Source: Sarcocystis neurona | Lineage: Eukaryota; Apicomplexa; Conoidasida; Eucoccidiorida; Sarcocystidae | Direction of reading: 5' to 3' | Length of the DNA stretch: 64,000 bases | Assembly (NCBI GenBank): GCA_000727475.1 | Contig: KL647288.1 | Span: forward strand, 10,798,903-10,862,902 | Shown: positions 24,500 through 37,100 of the stretch, piece after piece | Numbering within the stretch: the stretch's first letter is position 1 | Layout: each line of letters starts with the position of its first letter | Position numbers and translations under genes: made by a program | Notes under the pieces: model-generated | The model's database searches: none | What the model saw: only the letters and a program-made list of their open reading frames with translations | What the model was told of the DNA's origin: nothing

Positions 24500-27400
24500 T
24501 TGATAGAGACCTCCACGTAGAGACGAAAGGTGTTATGACAGACGTGCTGCTGGGAGGAGATTTAGTGGCATTTCGACGGTTCAAAATGATATGTAAGTGA
24601 CACCAAGGAAATCGCTTTTCAGAAAAAGAAGAGAAGAAGCAGATTTCTGCAAAGGAGTGTGATGCCCTGACCATCTCTGCTCCTGCAGATACGAAGAAGA
24701 AGGGCAGAATGAGACAGAGAGCACAAACGGCACCAGAAGCACAGAGACACAACGAGACAGCAAAGCGAAGACACACAGTAGAAGCAGAGTCGAAGACAGA
24801 GAAAGACAAGAAGGAGAGACAAGTGTTGTACCAGATACAAGCCATACATATATATGTGCAATACTCGATCCAAATCAATACAGAAGATGTTGTACGCACA
24901 CAGCCAAATCCAGTGGTTTATTATCTATTTGTATACATATATCTATACATATATACGCATTTGTAAGGAATTTCCGGTAAGAAGAAAAAGACAATATATG
25001 AATGTGTGTACAGGGAGAGAAGAGAGAAGAACCGTAAGTCTATAAGAAGAAAGTGACGCTGTTCGGTAGTTTTCTGTTTGATGGGAGAGTTGACTTTCGT
25101 AGTTTTCCCATGCGTTTAAGCAGTTCAAAAAGCCAGCAAGGAGGTGGTCGGCCCAACAGCCAGATGAAATGGGCTCCTTCCTCTGCGAGAAAGCGAACCG
25201 CACTCGTACGAGTAGGTCCCCTAGAAGACAACGCTGCAGCGCCGACGTTCCTCGGCCACGTACGAGAAACGAATGAAAAAAAAGGCAGCAGCCGGGGAAG
25301 AACGGACAGCGAGAAAGGGAAGAGGAGAGAAAGAAGAAGTGGTTGAAGTGGGCGAGACAAAACAAAATGAGGCCGAGAGGTGAGGGAGCTGTAGAGCCCA
25401 AGACGGAGACGAAGTGGACGACTTTTATCGAGAAGGAAGAACGAGAAGAAGAGAAAGTCTCCGCAGTTTACAAAAACATCTGTGCGCACATATTTCCTGT
25501 CGTGTGCAGTAGTGCTGTTGCAATGCAACAGCGGATGTAGAGTTTTCTCGAAGAATAAATTCGATATGCAGCAAAAACAAAGTTTTTCCACCGACCAACG
25601 TTGGTGCTCCCCCACGCTTCATTCGGTCGCACTTCTGCGGGCCACACGAAGATCCACCGTTATTCGTTTCCCCACCGTTTCCTTTCAAACATTCGAATTG
25701 ACTCGTCTGTGTAGAAATAGTATAGGTGTATACCTCTCTGTAAATATATATATACATTTGTATTTGTAGATAAATGGAGACACAAATATAGATATACAAA
25801 TGTATCTATGTACGTGTATATATATGGATATGTATGTATGTGGATATGTGGATATAATTATGTGTGAGTAGAAAGAAAAGCGCTACCGTTTGTGACGGCC
25901 CCACAACAATTTTGTCAGGAAGTTCTTAACAGGTTGGGAGATGTTTAGTGTTAATTTATGTCTCTCTGTGTGTCTTGGGGCGTGACAACAAAATTTGGAG
26001 CTTGGCGACTTTTCTGCTCTTTTCTGCTGACGTTAACACCTTCTGATGGAAACGAAGAGATGTACACTTCACCACCAAATTTCAGGTGTCCGTCTACACA
26101 TATCAAAGGTATGCAGAGATACGCCACTATATACATACATATACACATATTTAAACATATATACATACTTGCACATATATTTACATACATATATACATAC
26201 ATGTGTATGTGCACCTACAAGTCTGTGTCAGTGTGTAGACTTCGGTTAGCACACATATGGGGCTGCACGCGTCACGCAATTAAGTGATACGGAAATGCTT
26301 TCTTCGTGTTGAAATCCAGTCGTTGTTTCTCCATATCAATATCTGTTATATATGTAGCTCTCTCCACAGATATATATATATATAAATGTACACATATATG
26401 TACATATGTATATACATATATGTGGAGAGAGGATTATAGACATATCAATATCTATTATATGTATAGATTTCTCTACACATATATATATATATATATATAG
26501 AAACATATACAACTGTACGTATATATATATATATATAGGGAGAGAGGGAGGTTTATATACATCTATCTCTCTATACATGCGTGTGTATGTATATGTATAT
26601 ATATATATATTTATATGTATCCAACTGTGTATATAATTTGTGAAGGTGTCTGCATATATTTGTACATTCAAAAATATCTTTTACATATATCTGTAGGTCG
26701 ACACAGTGACGCGACCGTTCCTTTACAACATTTGACTGATGCGACTGGGACGCTGCAGCGGCGGCTACTACGTCGACGGCGTCAAAACACGCGATCTCCC
26801 TCACGCGGTGGAAGGTTCTTTTTTTTTCATAACGCATTCTTTAAAAAGAAAGAGAAAACTTTTTCGGCGGAACGTTGAACACAGATGTATGTCAGAAGGC
26901 ATCTCCCTGCCGTTGACTGTGTCAATGGGCAACCCTGGAGAAAATTTTCGCCCACCTGCGCTACGTATGTACAAGCATGACAGACGTTGTTGCTCCACTT
27001 CCTCTGCATATTCTCCCAGAAGCCCAGGGCCACCAGAACAGACAAATATGCATAGGACAGTAAGCGAATCACACAAATACGTAAAAATACTGAGTTCCAC
27101 ATACGTACACCTAGATAGTGTTGTTGGATATATATATATATAAGCTTCCGTGAATCCTGCTTCTACAAATGCGAGACCTGTGTAGTACGCGCATAGACCC
27201 ATGTACGTGTGAGCTTCACCGAAAAAGTACAGTTGTCCTACATGAGTACACGCATTGCAGCCTTCTTGAATAGCGGTGCCTCCTTCGGAATGCTTACTTC
27301 TCAATAGCTGTCCGTGACCTGTAGTCCGTTTCCTCTCCCGCATATACGTGCTAGCTACGCCCAGTCTGAAAAGCTGTATATTTGCCAATTCTCAGGCACG

Positions 27401-28600
27401 CCTACACGTGTGCATATATCATACCTATATGTGTGTACGCGTTTGATTCGCACACAGGTAAACATGCATGTCCCTCCGTACACGCATACCGACGAGTATG
27501 TAAACCCCGTGGTCGTCCGCAAATATAGATAGTTGTACATACACGAAGAGATAGCAAGACATTAGTGGCGTGGGGTTTCTTCCAGAGTGGAATGGTCTTT
27601 TGCGTCCGCGTGGAACGCGTCAATGAGGAGAACGTACCTTGAACTCACTCCTTTCAACAATTTTCCGACAAATGTTAATTTAGTTCCTCCTGCTGTTCAC
27701 AAAGGATGGGGAAATGTATTTCTGCAAGGCGAGGGTCGAAGAGGAAAATCAGCAGTGAGAGACTATGGAATCTGATCTTCAGAAACAGACGACGTGTCCA
27801 CCTACGTGACGAACACACATGGTGCACAAGGGATCCATTGCTGTACAGTGGAATGTGTGGCGGATGCTATATTTTATATATGTGTGTACGTGTACGTGTT
27901 TGTGAGTGTGTATGCATAGTTATATATATATGTATAGAGAGAGAGATAGATACATAGATATACATACATACGTACGTGAATGTAAGTATAGGCACGTATC
28001 TATACATACACACGTATATACGTATACATGTGCATACATATATGTGTATATCTGTATTTATGCCTCTGAGATAGATCCACAGGCGATCATTGCTTGCTTT
28101 CACTTTTTGACACGGTTGGTGCTCCAGTCACCAGCTAATGAACGGTCTCGACAAAAAGGCATTGTCTACCCTTTTCATATGCGCAACTCGGGAGTCCAGG
28201 TAAACAAAAGGGCATTCGTGGAGACTCATCTCTGTGCGCGGATTCATTGGCTGATGGGCAGGGTAGCACTTGTGTAGACGTAGGTGTATGTTTCCAGATC
28301 TAGAGAGACAATTTTGTCCGTTTGACGGGATCAATGCTGCCATTATAAAGGCACAGGGTCAAGGCTGTCTTCGTCTGCCGTAAAGAAATCCAGCGGTACA
28401 CACGCCTTTCACTGTCGTTGTGTGGAAAGGTTTTGCGTCGCCCCGCATAGACACACGCAAACACAGAGGTCATCAAACTGTCCTCAATTTTGCACACACG
28501 GCTCACCCCTGTCCAGGAGTCGTTCATACTGGTTGACGTGTAGGGGAGGGGGAGGAACTACCACGCAGAAAGTGTGTTGCTATTCTATGAAGAGGACTCA
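24500..28600. other. Intergenic sequence with short exon-like islands
   Basis: No complete gene is supportable. Microsatellites occur at 25740-25860, 26110-26200, 26350-26620 and 27890-28060. Islands with protein-like short frames are at 24689-24830, 25050-25340 and 26739-26815 (plus) and 25951-26093 and 27140-27388 (minus). They cannot be joined into one model with confidence and are treated as findings or left out. Confidence 0.4.
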
Positions 28601-28643
28601 CGGGGTGGAATACACGATTTCAGCCAGGAAGAAGTAGGGAAGG

Positions 28644-29134
28644 GAGACTGCCCATCTTCAGGATGAAAACTGCGTAGTTAGTAAGTGACACGTCGTCAGG
28701 ATGAAAACTGAGTAGTTAGTGAGTGACACGTCATCACTCATTATGGAGCTACACACACGTAAACGACAGTTGCGGATCCGTATGCGGCTAAACATGAGAT
28801 TGCCTTTCTTGAGAGCGAAAAATGAGGAACTAAAGAGTAATAGGGCGTCACCCATTACGAAATTACACAGAGATAAACGACGCGGATCCGTACGGCGCCA
28901 AACACGAGACTGCTCATCTTAAGGAGCGGAAACTGTGGAGCTCAAGAGTGATACGTTGTCACTTTTTATGGAATTACACAGAGATAAACGGTGCGTGCGG
29001 TCCCATGTGCCGTGAGACAGGAGACTGACGGTCTTAAGGGTGGAACCTGAGGGATTAAAGAGTGACATGTAATCATTGGTTTTACGGCTACACAAAGAGA
29101 ACTAATATGTGCGGAACCGTACGCTGTTAAACAC
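28644..29134. repeat. Diverged tandem repeat, 4 units of about 114 bp, each with a hairpin
   Basis: Units start at the gagactg/gagattg-like motif: 28644, 28796, 28906 and 29021, ending 29134. Lengths are 152, 110, 115 and 114 bp. The first unit is long because a 38-bp piece (tcaggatgaaaactg…gtgacacgtc) is itself duplicated; without it the unit is 114 bp. Shared elements in order: gagactg; an agagtga arm and a tcact/tcacc arm that pair as a stem; a (a/g)(a/c/g)(t/c)tacacaga element; a tgcgga/ccgt element that is the palindrome cggatccg in units 1 and 2; and taaacac at the end. No long shared open frame. Confidence 0.85.
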
Positions 29135-29420
29135 GAGAGAGAGTCGCCGGCTGAAAGCTTGTCTTCAGCAAGACACTGACCACTTGTACGGTGCTGCACA
29201 TGCAAGAGCATTTACCAGTAGAGTATCCGTGTACCTTTCTATGACGTAAGGGCGTCTACTGCTGAGAAGTTGACGCACTCACAAGAGCTGCACCGTCTGC
29301 GTGAGAGGTGTATCGCTCTGGTTCTAAGGAAGCTTTTGTTTACCCATTGGATTTCGTATGGACGCGTTTGCAAGCATCTACGCGTGAATCTACTCAGTCT
29401 CGTACACTATTAATTACAGT

Positions 29421-29726
29421 ATGCGAAAATCACATTTTTTGAGAAAACAGGTGAAAACGCTGAAGTCTTCAAACGTAACGCTATCGTGTCGGGAAGGAGA
29501 CAAATATAACTGCACAGTCCCAGAGAGTTTTCCACATTTAAGAAATTTAGCCAGAACGCATCCAACGGAAGAAATGAATGCGACCATCAATTCCCTAAAA
29601 TCTGGCCACGTGGCACGCGTGCGTCAATTCCTTTCCTGGAAGCAGGTCACACCAGCTGGTGTGCGTGTAACTCCAGATGCCATTTTTCGCTTAGGACGTC
29701 AACAAAATTTCGCGTTGTTGCTGTAG
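29421..29726 (+). CDS. Weak candidate: 101-codon hypothetical ORF
   Basis: An ATG-initiated frame beginning MRKSHFLRKQVKTLKSSNVT and ending QQNFALLL, TAG at 29724-29726. It has no repeat bias, unlike most frames here, and contains three N-x-T sequons (NVT, NCT, NAT), but there is no signal peptide and no recognised domain. A perfect 10-bp hairpin lies 24 bp after the stop. A frame of this size can occur by chance. Confidence 0.2.
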   Translation: MRKSHFLRKQVKTLKSSNVTLSCREGDKYNCTVPESFPHLRNLARTHPTEEMNATINSLKSGHVARVRQFLSWKQVTPAGVRVTPDAIFRLGRQQNFALLL

Positions 29727-31158
29727 AACGTGGTCCACGTAAACACACGTGCTTCTACATATGTGTAGAAGCAGGTATGTCTGTTTCCCCTGAAAAATTC
29801 AGTACGTAATTCTCTAACGTCTACGTTTGCAGAATCACACAGGAGCATGCGGGCTTTCAAAATTCCACGGGAACTTCCTATAGTCCTACATCTACTGATC
29901 GATACCTGTTCACGTGCACATACGTATATGGGTGGATATTCAATATTATGCGTACACGGGCATATATATGTATGTCTGTGACTTCTCCACATCATCACGC
30001 TTCACGCGGGAACAAAGTGTAAGTAGATGCATGCGTATATGCTAGTATATATTTATCTATATATACACGTAAGTATGTGTATATATATATACATATCTGT
30101 GTTTGCGTTCGTATACCTACGGAGAGTCGTACGTGTGTATGTTAAAGTATGTGTCCCACAGCGTGCAAAACCGCATACGGGCGTCGACGGGCGATTCTCA
30201 TGTAGGCTGCGCATTCCATCCCAAGTAGTAATGTGCTACTCAGCCTCCGGGCATCGCAAGCGTACGTATATATGAATATATATATATATATACATATATA
30301 TGTATATACACACACACACACAGAACAGCTACATGCACCTGTACGTATATAAAAAGTAGGTAGGCGCAATTTTGTAGCCCTTGTAATTTCCACCACAGAA
30401 GAGTTCAGATGCAAGCAACACGCTGGGGAGAAGTCATCTTCTGAATCTGCCGGTGTACACCCCTAACGACATACGCGTCGGCTTTCCTTCACGAGGAAGG
30501 CACGCTTGTTGTACGGGACAGGCAATCTACGTATTCACACATACGAACACACACACACACACACACACCCACAGAGAGTAGGTCTCTGTATGATTCGAAA
30601 TCGACACATACGTATATTTATTTGTATGTATACGTGTGTGTATTATACGCGTGTGCACCTATGTATCTACGTACATTATGACGTGCCCGCACGTCCACGC
30701 ACATTCGCACATGTATGCATATATATATATATATATTGATACAAGCGTCGGTGCGCGTGTACGCACTTATATATATACACACACATGATAGATAGACGGG
30801 TTTTAGTAATGTGTATTCACATAAATGTCTTTGTGAGTGTGTACAAATATTGGTGTAAATAATTGTCTAACTACGGGGGATCCTTTCTAACACTTCGTGC
30901 TCTGAGACCCCGGCGTCGTGAGCCGCTGCTGTTCGGCACAGCTCCTCCAACTTCTCCGTTCTATTTCCTTCTAAATCTCTGCTGCTGTAGTCGTTTGCAC
31001 ACCTATTGCGGCAGCGTTTGTCGGCGACACCGGTGCTGCTGCTGCTCCCGTCTGAGATACACATGGTGCTGCGGAAGCCAGTGTTACCGTTGCTTTGGTG
31101 GTGCCGCTGCTGGTGAGCCGCTGTAGTGCCGCTGACGCTCACAGACGTCGTCGGGCAG
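29727..31158. other. Intergenic; microsatellites and a CTG patch
   Basis: TATA and (AC)n repeats at 30050-30090, 30275-30325, 30545-30568 and 30715-30790. From about 30860 to 31158 the sequence becomes CTG-rich as it approaches the 3' end of the minus-strand giant frame. No other supportable gene. Confidence 0.5.
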
Positions 31159-34100
31159 TTACTTGCTTCGCTGCTGCTGCGCAAACGCTAGTGCAATAGC
31201 TGCCGCTTCCGCTGCGCAGTGTTGATTTACCAATCGTAGCAGCAGCAACTGCTGCTCGACTGCCCGCTGCATGCAAGCGCCGCAACAGCAGCGGGGTCTG
31301 TCCTGCTTTGCTGCTGCTCCTTCCTTTGCAAGCCTCCCTTGTTGAGTTTTACAGCCCGCAGCGGCAGCAGCAACAGCAGCGGCGTGAGCGGCAACACCCG
31401 AACCAATAGGACCCATTTCCACGGCAGCGGCAGCAGCAGTAGCAGCGCAGTCAGAGTCAGTAGAGTCGGTCACAGCAGCAGCAGACTCAGCAGCAACAGC
31501 CGTCGTGTCGTCAGGAACGGCAGCAGCAGCATCGGTATCATCTGACTGAGAACCTGCTGCATCAGTGAGGGACGCTGCAGGAAAACGACACGTCTTGTCA
31601 CACTTGTGATCGCGCCCTTTGCTGGCAGCTTTCGCAACAGGGCAAGCTGTAGCAGTTACAGTTACAGCACCAGCAGCAGTGACGACAGCATCTCTCTCCT
31701 TTCTACCATGGATACTGCCTTTAGCAGGAGCTGCATCAACAGCAGCAGCAGCACTTGTGGAGGCGCTGCAGCAAGCCATGCCACCTTGTCTAAAGGCATC
31801 AGCGCGAGCAACAGCTTCGTCACTGCTTGCTTCGGTTCTTTCTACCTTGCAGACTGCAGCGCTAACACGTGGAGACCCACGAGCAACGCCGCCGGACGTC
31901 GGGTTCGTTAAGTCAGCAGCACCAGGTAATTCCCAAACAGCAGCAGCAGCAGCAACAGGGATCTCGTCCACAGCAACAGTTCGAAGGTTTTCAGCAGGAG
32001 CAGAAGCCGAATCAACAGCAGCAACAGCAACAGGTGCACGGACTGCAGCAGCAGCGGGAAAGTCGACAGCAACAGGAGCGGCGGTTGCTGACTGCGTTGA
32101 AACAGTCGCTGCAGAGTCTGGCTGCAGGTAGAAGGGCGGCTGATGCTGCAGCGGCACACGTGCCTTCCCCGCAACGGTGGTAGCGAGCAAAGTGGAGCAA
32201 CATTTATCACTGCTGCTGCATACACCACGTGCTTCTACCTCCGCAGCGACTCTTTTAATCTCGTACACGTTTTTTTCCATAACAGTACTGTTCGTCGTGT
32301 CAGCACCAGATTCCTTCACGTTCGTGGCGTGCGCAGCACGGCGAGAAATGTCGACTTTTGCATGTACGTGTCTTTTGAGAGTTTGCTGCTGCTGCCATTC
32401 GCTGCCTGTGTGCTGCTGGTCACTGCGCTGATGCTCTTGCTGCTGTTGCTCTATTTGCAGCTGCTGTTGGTGTTGCATCTGGTGGTGCTGCTGTTGCTGC
32501 AGGATCTGGCGCAGCTGCAGGGTTTTGCAGAGGGAAAGACGCCGCAGCCGCATTCGTATTCTGAGGGTGCGCCGCACAGCAGCAGGAAGCAGCATTTCAC
32601 AGTACGCAGCAGCAGTAGCAGCAGCAGCAGCCGCGTCGCTCGCACGGCACTGCAGAGCAGGCGGTTCTGTCTTTCTTTCCGCAGAAAGACGCATAGACGA
32701 TGCTGCTGTCGCTGGTAAGGCAGCAGACGGAGAAAGGAAACTTAAGCCTTCTGCTGAATCAGTCAACCCTGCCATTTTCGTTCCAGCCAGCTCTGCTGCT
32801 GGTCCTCGTGCTTCTGCGTTGGCGGCTTTGGCCGTAGGGGAAGGGCAGCAGTGAGCAAGTCGCAACGGAGCAGGTGGATACGCAGCAACCGCCGCGGCTA
32901 GAGCAGCACGAAGGCAAGAAGCAGGTGCTGCTGGATCGTTCGAAAGAGAAGCAATTGCTGCAGTCCGGTCAACAGCAGCAGCCTGCATCTTTAAGCCAGC
33001 AGAGGCGACGCGTTCCACGCTGTCCGCAGGAAACGAAGACGAAGAACCGTCAGAGGACCAACACGGAACGACCGCTTCTTTAGAGCACCGAGCAGCAACG
33101 GCAAAATTTGCAGCGCTGCAGGCAGCAGCCGTAGCAGCACTTCCAACTCTGCCAGCAGGAACAGCAGATATCGAAAAATTTGCTGCTTTCTTGCTGCTGT
33201 CTTCGGGATCTGCAGCACCACCCACGTCCAGTACACACGTCTGCAAGACGGGTCTCGATCTTTGACCGGAGGACGCTGTTAGGGATTCTGCGGCTAGTAA
33301 GAGGGCGGCTGCATCCCCACCAAGACCTGCTGCTTCTGTATTCTTTGCAGCTGCTGTTGCTTCTGTAGTCTCGCTTCTCTCTGTTGCGTCTCCTCTGGTT
33401 GCTGCTCGTCGTTCAATATCGTCTCTTCTTCCACCCCAAGCTGCTGTTGCTGTTGCGGTCATACGCGCTTCTGCTACTGCTGCTGCGTCCGACGCTGCCG
33501 TGACCTCTGTAGCTGCTGCGGGTCGCCAGCCTGCTGCTGCTGGCGTTGCAGGCCTCGTTGCTTCTCCCGCTGTTTCTTTCCCAGAAGAAGTATTTCCTGA
33601 AGCAGAACGCGCGAGGACGCCTGCTATGGTGCTGCTCGCTGCTGCTGGTGATGCAGGAAGTTCTTGTGTTTGCAAGTCGAGCCGACGGAGGGAAGAAGTG
33701 ACGGCAGCAGCACCCGCGGGCTGACGCCCCCGTTCACGCGGTGTTCCCTCCTCCTCCCCTCCGACAGCAGCAGTCTCCGCAGCAGCAGCAGCAGGCGTCA
33801 GAGCCGATGCAACCTCTGCTACCGTTGTAGCAGAAATTCTCCGAGGGCCCCTACTTTCGTCTCTTGTGTTGGCGCCTGCAGCAGAAGCAGGGAAGCAGCG
33901 GTCATCAAGAAGAGCTTTTCCTTTTGAAAAAGCAGCGGCGTGAGCCGCCACTGAAGTAGCAGTAGCCTCCCCTGCTGAAGAAGCAGCAGCGGCAGCAGCG
34001 TTGCCAATGTTAGCCGCCGTCTGCAAATGATTCTTCAAAATAACGCGACGCAAAGAGGACTGACCTGCAGCGCCGTCTGGTGGCTGACGTTGCTGCGTTG

Positions 34101-37100
34101 GTTCCAGGTGCCGCTGCTCCTCCTCTTCCTCTTCTCTCTTTTCCGTTTTCTGCCGTAGTTGCCTACACCGTGATGATTCTTCGTCAGGTTCTTCATCTGC
34201 GCTTCCACAGTCTTCCTCCTGCTCAGACTGAGAGCTCCACAGAGGAGAAGAAAATGAAGAAGAAAGGGAAGCACAAAAGGACGAGGAGCTGCTGCTGCTC
34301 TCTCTCTTCCTCTGCCGCTGGCTACGGCGCAGCAGCATCCTCCAGCGCTGCTTAGCACGTCGTTCGGCCGCACAGCCAAGTCTGCAGCAGACTACTTTCC
34401 TCACACAGCTCGATCGCAGCGCTTCGTATGCAGCAGTAGCAGCGACGACGGGGGAAGGTGCAGCAGCAGCAGCAACGGCGACGGCAGGAGGTGCGCTCAC
34501 AGCAGCAGCAGGCGCAGCGGCAGTACCACTCGTAGCAATCGCAGCTCCAAGGCCAGCCGCGGTGCTCGAAGGCCTCGGGGCGTTGTTACGAGCAGGGGCC
34601 GCAGCAGCAGCAGAGCCGATAGAAAGCGAAGGAGATAGAGTGGCAGCAGACGCGGGAAGAGTTGTAGATGAAACCGCAGGAGGGGCAACAACGGCAGCGG
34701 CAGGAGTACGGACAGTCAAAGCTACGGCAGCGGGACACGCCGCAGAAACGGCAGAGGCCAGACGAACAGCACTAGGTTCAGGAAGACGCGAACTGCTCCT
34801 CGCAGTGGGGAGAGGACAGCAAACTGCAGCACTGGTAGTATCAGCAGCAGCTCCACCAGCCGCAGCAATATCAGCGTCAGCATCCGCAGCATTACCATCA
34901 GCAGCGTCAGCAGCAGCATCACCAGCGGCACCATCAGCAGTGGAAGCACCACCAGCGACAGCACCCGCAGCGGCAGCATCAGGAAGAGCCACCGGCGTGG
35001 AATAACACGTGGAAGAAGCGGAGCGAGAAGCAGAAGCAGCCGAGCCTGAAGGAGTCGCAGAAGTAGCAGCGGAGCGCGACGAGAGAGGAGGAGGCGCAGC
35101 AGCAGGAGCAGCAGCACGCGCGGCAGCACGGCGACTGGTGCTTGTCGGAGAGGGCAGAGCGCGGCAGAGTGAGACAGAAGAAGCAGCGGCGTCGAGCTGG
35201 ACGGATGCGAAGGCGGTAGAAGAAGAGGAAGAAGGAAAAAGAGAAAACTGCTCTGCAGCAGGGAACAGCGGCCTCGTGCTGGATTCTGCTTGCGCATTGA
35301 CGTTGCTTGTTGGTGCGGCATCACGAGAACCGAAAGAAGCATCAACAGCAGCGACGGGCATCCTTCCTGTCTCACTTTCTTCTTGTCCTTCTGAACCAGA
35401 AGGAAACGAAAATCCAGCAGATAACCGTTCTGCCTTCCTCACATCTGTCGGGGCATGTGTTATAGCAGATGCAGATGCTGCTGACGCTGTCGTTGCCGTA
35501 GTCGGCGTTGCTGAGGAATGCGCAGCTGCTGTCACCGGCAATAATGCGGCTGCTGCTGAGGCTGCTTCTGTTCGTCTCCCTGCAGCCTGCATTGCAGAGG
35601 TCGGCACTGCCTCTATGCAGGCTGCGGCTGCCGCACGGTCCACACATTCTAGCGTCTCTGCTGCTCCATCTGCTTCGCTTCCCAGCTCCTCACGCACAAA
35701 TGTATTGGGTTTTTGCTGACGTAGCGCGATTCCTTCTTCTCCCCTTACTTCTCGTCGTCTTCCTCCTGGTGCTGCTGCTCCTCTTTCAGCTCGTCGTGCT
35801 GCTGCTGTTGCTGCTGCGGCTGCTGTCTTTGCTTTCGGCTGCACTCCCACGCCTGGTGCGGCAGTGTGTGCTGTTGCTGCTGCAGCGTGAGATGCTGCTG
35901 CCGCTGCTGTTGCAAGGAAGTTTCCTGCTGCTGCTGCTGCTTGCGACGAAGTGTATGCTTGCGATAAAGGCTCTGAGGCCTCTGCTGCTCTGCAGATACG
36001 CGTTTGCTGGTCAGCCAAGCTGTTGTACCTCTGCGGGCGGTCGCAGGTAAAATGGCAGCTGCTGCAGCAGCAACAGGACTGTTGCCGCCGAGAACGCTGG
36101 TTTCTCCTGCTACTTTTCCAGCTGCTGCAGCTGCTACAGCAACAGGAGTAGCTCCCGCCGCGAAAAAAACAAGCGCCTTGACTGCTGTCCCCGCTGGGTT
36201 GGCTACGCGGACAGACAGGCTTGCTGCCGGTGCTACTGGTGGCGATGCATGCGACGCTGTTGCTGCTGCTGCGAGAGTTGCAGCGGCTGCCAGAGCTGCT
36301 GTGACTGGGTGGAGGCATGCTAGTGTTGCGTAGACGCCGCACGCTGCTGCCGCTGCTGTCGTTCTTCCTCTTGCCGCTGGTGTTGCTACTGATGTAATAA
36401 CGCAGGCTGCTGTTGCTGTGAAAAAAATATGGCTGCTGCGCCTCCGCTTCTTCTGTTGCGGTGGCAAAGGAAAACGAACGACCAGATGTTTCCGCCACTG
36501 CTGCACTTGCTATGTCTTCTGCGGCAGCAGCCGCTTGCTGCTGCAGCCGCTGCTGCCGGATCTGCTGCGTCTCCTGGAGCTGATGATATAGCTCCTCTTG
36601 ACAGTTCTGTTGCCCTTCCACATTTTGCTGCAGCCGTAGACGCTGCGGCTTCATCACTTGCTGGTAGATCTGCTGCATCTCTTCGTGTTGATGACAGGCT
36701 CGCTGCTGACATTTTTGCTGTTGTTCCACATTGCGATGCAACGGTAGACGTTGCTGCCGCGGCGGCTGCTGCTGTGAACCCCGCAGCTGGCGCTGCTGCT
36801 GCTGCTTCTGCGTCCCCGAGCCAGCTCCGGATGGCCGCACCTGCAGAACGACAGCGCTGTTTCTAAAACAGCAAAGCTTCTCCTGCATCCTCTTCTTCTC
36901 TCTCGTTTGCTGCCTGCGTTGTTGCTGCTGCTCCTGCTGCTGCGGGTGCAGCTGCTGCAACGCGTGGGATCGCCGCAGCTGTTGGACAGCCTGTAGCTGC
37001 GAGTGCTGCACTTGCGGTCTCGATTCTTGCTGACGCTGGAGCTGCTGCTGGTGCTCCTCACGAACGCAGAACTGCTGTTGTTGTCCCTGCTGTAGTTGAC

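Noticed and set aside
23686..24516. 276-codon minus frame rich in Ser/Val/Cys/Tyr
   Set aside because: It reads through GACA and TATA microsatellites, with no domain and no splice or start context.
28644..29134. CRISPR-like array
   Set aside because: The whole unit repeats with divergence. There are no short identical repeats with unique spacers, and the genome is eukaryotic.
35009..37033. Plus-strand Ala- and Cys-rich frames opposite the giant minus frame
   Set aside because: They are broken into pieces under about 320 codons and are explained as the mirror of GCN triplets. They are kept only as a caveat in the findings.
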